64,000 nucleotides of DNA from NCBI RefSeq assembly GCF_001984175.1, contig NZ_MTQP01000046.1, positions 1-64,000 of the forward strand, written 5' to 3'. Made by a program: the position numbers and the translations under genes. Below, piece after piece: positions 60,475 through 64,000 of the stretch. Source of the DNA: Saccharothrix sp. ALI-22-I. Its GTDB lineage: Bacteria > Actinomycetota > Actinomycetes > Mycobacteriales > Pseudonocardiaceae. The notes beneath the pieces were generated by a model. It was not told the DNA's origin, did no database searches, and saw nothing but the letters and a program-made list of their open reading frames with translations. The number at the start of each line of letters is the position of its first letter. Within the stretch, counting starts at the first letter, position 1.

Positions 60475-60721
60475 GTGGCACCACCGAAGAAGTACCCCGA
60501 CGAGTTGAGGGCCCGTGCTGTCCGGCTGTACCGGGAGTCGGACCGAGGTTTCGACGCAGTGGTGGTCGGTGACTACGAGCGGGCATTCGGCACCGTCGCC
60601 GAGTTCAAGGAGCTGGTCTTGTTGTTCGGGGACCGCGGGGTTCAGGTGTGGATGCCGGAGGCCGGTGGTCTCGTGTCGGTCGACAGCCCGGACTTTCCGG
60701 CGCTGTTGACCGTGTTGCAGT
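60475..60721 (+). pseudogene. Chimera of IS3 OrfA start and serine recombinase
   Basis: The first 23 codons (PPKKYPDELRARAVRLYRESD) are the helix-turn-helix start of an IS3-family OrfA, behind GAAGGGAG. They run in frame into RGFDAVVVGDYERAFGTVAE, FKELVLLFGDRGVQVWMPEA, the catalytic-domain middle of a serine recombinase that lacks its nucleophile serine. Similarity fades near 60721. The join at about 60543 must be a rearrangement. Confidence 0.7.
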
Positions 60722-61046
60722 CAATTGTCCACTCGCCCGCCGCGGAAGAGGGCGGAGCGGGCAGGCGTCGACCGGGCGGACAGGGTGAACACCGCGTTCA
60801 GCCTTGACTCTTGCCCGGGTCGTCCGTGGCCGTGTCGAGCGCCGGTCGCAGTTGCTCTACAAGCAGGTGCAGTGTCATGGTCGGAATCGCTGGCGACCAC
60901 GACAGCACAGCGAGGGCGAACCGTGCGCGGCAGGTGTGCCCGCCGCGAGTCGGGCGGCGTGGAAGATCCGCGTGGGCCTTCGGCGGCGGGTGTCCGGTTG
61001 CGGACAGGTCGCCGGCGGGTTGGTTGTGCTCTGCCAAGCTGGGGCG
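60722..61046. other. 325 bases without a supported gene
   Basis: No frame has a good start or recognised domain. A short minus-strand stretch (MTLHLLVEQLRPALDTATDD, stop at 60804) looks protein-like and could be the tail of a lost gene. Confidence 0.3.
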
Positions 61047-61565
61047 ATGACCATGGCGATGGTCGCCGCTTGTGCGGTGGCGGTGGCGGTGCTCGCGTTC
61101 CGCGCTGTGTTCGTGGTGCCGCACGGCAAGGCGGTGGTGGTCGAGCGGCTCGGCCGGTTCCGGAAGGTGGCCCAGGCAGGGGTAAATGTCCGCGTTCCTC
61201 TGATCGACCGGGAGCGAGCCCGTGTCGACCTGCGTGAGCATGTGATCACCACACCCCTGACCGACGCGGTGGCCTCGGGCAATCTCATGTCTTGGGTGAC
61301 CATGCGGGTCGCCGTCCAGGTCGTCGACGTGGAGGCCGTCGTGTACGCGAACGCCAGCTGGGTCTCCGCCGTCGAGTTGTCCGCCCGCGTGGAGTTCAAC
61401 AACCACATCGGTACGGTGCCGTGGCCGGAGGCGATGCGTACTCGCCGGGGGATCGACGAGGCGATTCACGCGTTTCTGCGAACGCGGGCCGGCCAGTGGG
61501 GCATCGCGGTCAAGTCCGTCGAACTGACCGTCGACTCGCGCATCTTCGGGGCGGTCGTGCTGTAG
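61047..61565 (+). CDS. SPFH/Band 7-domain protein, short form
   Basis: 172 residues. One N-terminal membrane helix (MVAACAVAVAVLAFRAVFVV) is followed by the SPFH core (KAVVVERLGRFRKVAQAGVN, RVPLIDRERARVDLREHVIT, GQWGIAVKSVELT). Stomatin/prohibitin-like proteins normally run to about 300-400 residues with a coiled-coil tail; here the tail is missing, so it may be truncated. Such proteins scaffold membrane microdomains. Confidence 0.75.
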   Translation: MTMAMVAACAVAVAVLAFRAVFVVPHGKAVVVERLGRFRKVAQAGVNVRVPLIDRERARVDLREHVITTPLTDAVASGNLMSWVTMRVAVQVVDVEAVVYANASWVSAVELSARVEFNNHIGTVPWPEAMRTRRGIDEAIHAFLRTRAGQWGIAVKSVELTVDSRIFGAVVL

Positions 61566-61587
61566 GTGCGGGCTGGGCGTCGAGGTC

Positions 61588-61893
61588 GTGGTCACCGTCA
61601 TGGACCTTGTCAGCGCACCGCCGGTCAACGGCCTGGGCTGGGCCGTGGAGTACTTCGAGCTGCTGCGGGAGATGCTGGGACGAGCTGACCGGCAAGCCCG
61701 ACGTGGTCAGGTCCCACGCTGCGACGTGGAACGACATGGCCACCGAACTGCACGCGATGACCACCGAACTCAGCTCGCGGCTGGACGGCGACCTGCCCGA
61801 CTGGCGCGGACCTCGTGGCGGGGGTGATCGTGTGGGCGGTCGAGAGGATCTTCGTGGTGACCATTCCGATGATCGCGTCGCAGGAGGTGCACT
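61588..61893 (+). pseudogene. WXG100/ESX-type protein remnant with frameshifts
   Basis: Successive frames give NGLGWAVEYFELLREMLGR, then DELTGKPDVVRSHAATWNDM and ATELHAMTTELSSRLDGDLP with DWRG (the W-x-G-like turn of helical-hairpin ESX substrates), then VIVWAVERIFVVTIPM. Two indels and probably deletions break the gene. Intact relatives are cargo or toxin carriers of type VII secretion. Confidence 0.45.
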
Positions 61894-62427
61894 GTGGTAC
61901 AACCCCAACCCACCGGAGAGCTGACCCCGTTCACCCGCTCGTTGCTCGGCGCCACCGTGACCGGGCTCTGGCAGTTGGCCGCGGTGTCGGACGACGGCAC
62001 GATCCCCCTGCCGGGCGAGCTCGCCCTTGAGACCGACACGGGGTTCGTCACGCTCTCCTGTACCCAGGAAGGGCTGTCGTGCCGGGAACCGGTGCGACGG
62101 GACGAGATCCGCTGGGACACCGAGCCCGACCTGGCGATGGACAACCTCGGGGACGCCGAGGAATGGCTCGGCCTGGTCCCGCTCGAGGACCGGGCGAACG
62201 TGCCCGAGCTGCCGCTGTTCGTGGCGGCGGTGACCGGCTGGTTCGGTGTCGGCTCCTACCGCGACGCGTTCGCCCTCATCCTGACCGGCCGCGGCCGGTC
62301 GCTCGTCGTCATGACCACGAGCGATTTCGACCTGCGGTGCGCCACCCGCCAGGAGGCCAGCCAACGCGCGGAACAGGTGGCCGTCAACATGAACCTGCGC
62401 CTGATCGAGCGGGAGCAGCGCCTCTGA
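61894..62427 (+). CDS. Hypothetical protein downstream of the WXG-like remnant
   Basis: 177 residues from a GTG behind AGGAGG. An alpha/beta protein with FTRSLLGATVTGLWQLAAVS, EWLGLVPLEDRANVPELPLF, GVGSYRDAFALILTGRGRSL and RQEASQRAEQVAVNMNLRLI. No signal or membrane segment. Its position suggests an accessory or immunity role to the WXG-type gene, but I recognise no family. Confidence 0.6.
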   Translation: MVQPQPTGELTPFTRSLLGATVTGLWQLAAVSDDGTIPLPGELALETDTGFVTLSCTQEGLSCREPVRRDEIRWDTEPDLAMDNLGDAEEWLGLVPLEDRANVPELPLFVAAVTGWFGVGSYRDAFALILTGRGRSLVVMTTSDFDLRCATRQEASQRAEQVAVNMNLRLIEREQRL

Positions 62428-62571
62428 CGGCCCGGCGCGCCCTGTGGCGCTGCCAGTGCTCAGCACGCGTCCTTCGATGGCTTGGAGGGCTTGATCCTTC
62501 CCGATAGCCCGGGGCCGGGTTGTTGGACGCGTGGATGCGGCGCGGGCCGGTGATCGTTCCGGGCCAGGTGG

Positions 62572-63222
62572 CTATCCTGCCAGCACGCTCGCGTAGCCGT
62601 GCCAGGTGGCCAGCGTGTTGGCGTGTTCCTCGCCGAAGACACGGCGATGGACCTCCAACGCCGCACGGAACTCCGTCTCGGCTTCGGCGAACCGATCCAG
62701 TGAGTAGAGGGCCCAGGCGAGTCCGTCCCGGCTGGCCAGCGTGCACTCGTGGTCCGGTACCAGTTCCCGCTGCGCGATCTCCAACGTCTGCCGGTATACC
62801 TGCTCGGCGGCGCGCCAGTCACCTCGCTCACCCAGCCGGCCGGCCAGCGCGTATCGGGTGCGCAGTGTGACGGGGTGATGGTCGCCGAGCACGTGTCGTT
62901 GGACGTCGAGCACTTCCGACAACTCCGCCTCGGTCTGATCCCGCTGCCCCGGCAGCGTGGGCGTGCCGCGGACGACGGCGAGGTCCGTCCTGGTCACGAG
63001 CGTGTCCGGGTGGTGCTCGCCCAGGGTCCGCCGCTGGGTGTCGAGGATCGCGTCGAGGTCGACCGCCGCCTGGTCGAGATCATGGACGTGACGGCGGAAG
63101 AGGGTCGCCCCGCGAGCGGCGGTGATCGCCTGTTCGACCAGGTCCGGCGGGACGTGGTCGAGGTACGCCCGGTACAGCTCCAGCGCCGCCTCGGCGTGCG
63201 AGGCCAGTGCGTGCCAGCGAGA
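62572..63222 (-). pseudogene. Tetratricopeptide-repeat protein, N-terminally truncated
   Basis: At least four TPR_12-type units of about 42 residues: LGEHHPDTLVTRTDLAVVRG, LGDHHPVTLRTRYALAGRLG, AAEQVYRQTLEIAQRELVPD and AETEFRAALEVHRRVFGEEH. Units repeat the H-P/N-T-L motif of kinesin-light-chain-like TPRs found in actinomycete regulators and Fxsxx-COOH systems. There is no start codon with a ribosome-binding site; similarity ends at about 63222, where another truncated gene begins on the opposite strand. Confidence 0.7.
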
Positions 63223-63350
63223 CCACGTCTTCCACCACCGTCACCATCGCGCCCGACCCCTACGCCACCGAGCAGCCACTCAAGGCCGCCGTGCTGGCGC
63301 ACAACAGCGCCGGCAACGGCCCGACCTCGGCACACGTCCAACTGCGCTGA
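63216..63350 (+). pseudogene. Fibronectin type III-like C-terminal fragment
   Basis: SETTSSTTVTIAPDPYATEQ, PLKAAVLAHNSAGNGPTSAH and VQLR then stop: the last strands of an FN3 domain (the NSAGNGPTS turn is diagnostic). The rest of the protein is missing upstream of 63216, exactly where the TPR fragment on the other strand also ends. Confidence 0.65.
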
Positions 63351-63560
63351 CCCGGGACACCGGTCGACGACCCAGCCGACCGGGGCCGCGGTCACCACCG
63401 CTGACTCACCCGACCGCAGAAGTTCGGAAACGGGCGCTGACGGGCACTGCGGACGCTCGGGTTGGCGCTGGTACGTGCCCGAAGGTGCGGCCACGCCGGT
63501 ACCGCAACGGCACCGGCGTCTCGACCGAACCTCCACCACTGTCCACTGTGGTCGGCTTGA

Positions 63561-64000
63561 TCAGTGGAACAGCGTGGCGCCAAGCGGGTGTTGTTGGTCG
63601 AACCCGGGGAGTATCAGGAAGCTCGCACTGGCGGTGGTGGTGGTGAACGGCAGCAGTGCGTCGCCGTTGTCCATACGGGTGAGGGTGTTGGTGAATGTTC
63701 GTATGTCGTTCTGGAAGCTGATGAAGAGCAGGCCCGCCGCGGGTTCGTCGATGCCGTAGGAGCGGCGCAGCATGAGGCCGACGCCGACCACGCTGGAGTG
63801 CGCTCTGCGAAGGTGGGCGTCCGCCGGGATGAGATAGCGCCCGTCCGGTGTTTTGGCGCCGAGGTCCGGGTCGGAGGCGATGGTGCCGCCGGAGAGGGGG
63901 ATGCCGGTGTCCCGGCGTCGACCGAAGACTGCCTCCTGGTCGGCGACGGACAGCGTGGCGAACCGCGGCAGATCGAGTTCCATGCGGCGGAGCACGGCGA
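63561..64000 (-). CDS. DyP-type peroxidase, C-terminal part (runs off the window)
   Basis: The frame is open to the window edge and encodes the last 146 residues of a haem DyP peroxidase: ELDLPRFATLSVADQEAVFG, RRRDTGIPLSGG, PADAHLRRAHSSV (proximal-histidine region) and GLLFISFQNDIRTFTNTLTR. Such enzymes oxidise dyes, lignin-like phenols or porphyrins with H2O2. The start is beyond 64000, so export by Tat cannot be judged. Confidence 0.85.
   Translation of the reverse strand, partial: AVLRRMELDLPRFATLSVADQEAVFGRRRDTGIPLSGGTIASDPDLGAKTPDGRYLIPADAHLRRAHSSVVGVGLMLRRSYGIDEPAAGLLFISFQNDIRTFTNTLTRMDNGDALLPFTTTTASASFLILPGFDQQHPLGATLFH

Overview
The window is high-GC actinobacterial DNA. Many genes start with GTG and are coupled through 4-base overlaps. 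Small families typical of actinomycetes (DUF1918, DUF4342, DUF6292-like) and Zur-like boxes of the actinobacterial pattern point to a Pseudonocardiales-type soil actinomycete (Saccharothrix, Actinosynnema, Lentzea or Amycolatopsis). The genus is an inference. I found no rRNA, tRNA, CRISPR array or replication origin.

Layout. 0-6 kb: the end of a polar amino-acid ABC importer, a frameshifted RidA-like gene, a D-threonine-aldolase/D-serine-dehydratase-type enzyme and an SDR dehydrogenase, facing a headless GntR regulator and a frameshifted HAD phosphatase. 6-20 kb: a metal-acquisition region. A Fur/Zur fragment, a five-gene operon (FecCD permease, ATPase, binding lipoprotein and two CydDC/IrtAB-like half-transporters), a broken COG0523 GTPase, an acetyltransferase, an OppA-type binding lipoprotein, a fused OppBC permease and an MFS transporter sit around three Zur-like boxes. 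20-26 kb: TerC behind a probable manganese riboswitch, a toxin-less RHS fragment with its immunity gene, an alcohol dehydrogenase and an anti-sigma-type kinase. 26-38 kb: secreted carbohydrate-active enzymes (GH53, GH5, GH43, an SGNH esterase, and PL11 and CBM42 remnants), many with ricin-type lectin tails; together they suggest attack on rhamnogalacturonan-I pectin with arabinan and galactan side chains. 38-44 kb: small unknown proteins and a thiol-dioxygenase/PPOX/VOC operon opposite a LysR regulator. 44-58 kb: a rearranged region with one intact IS, two complementary halves of a related IS, IS630, ISL3 and recombinase debris, a Zur-boxed MRF-like protein, a membrane NACHT ATPase, a PadR regulator with two palindromic operators and a secreted metalloprotease. 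58-64 kb: an AraC regulator, membrane and SPFH proteins, ESX/WXG-like debris, a TPR fragment and the end of a DyP peroxidase.

The most striking global property is how many genes are truncated exactly where another truncated gene begins (near 5.27, 26.23, 27.17, 37.45 and 63.22 kb), besides in-frame internal deletions and single-base frameshifts. Either the region is a deletion-prone chromosome arm or the assembly has problems; reads would decide.

The most interesting intact system is the Zur-box-linked transport region. It pairs a FecBCD-type importer and a CydDC/IrtAB-like pair with a CntA-like binding protein, a CntBC-like fused permease and a CntE-like exporter, but has no dedicated Opp-type ATPase. 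It may be a zinc-metallophore shuttle; this is an inference from sequence families and boxes only.
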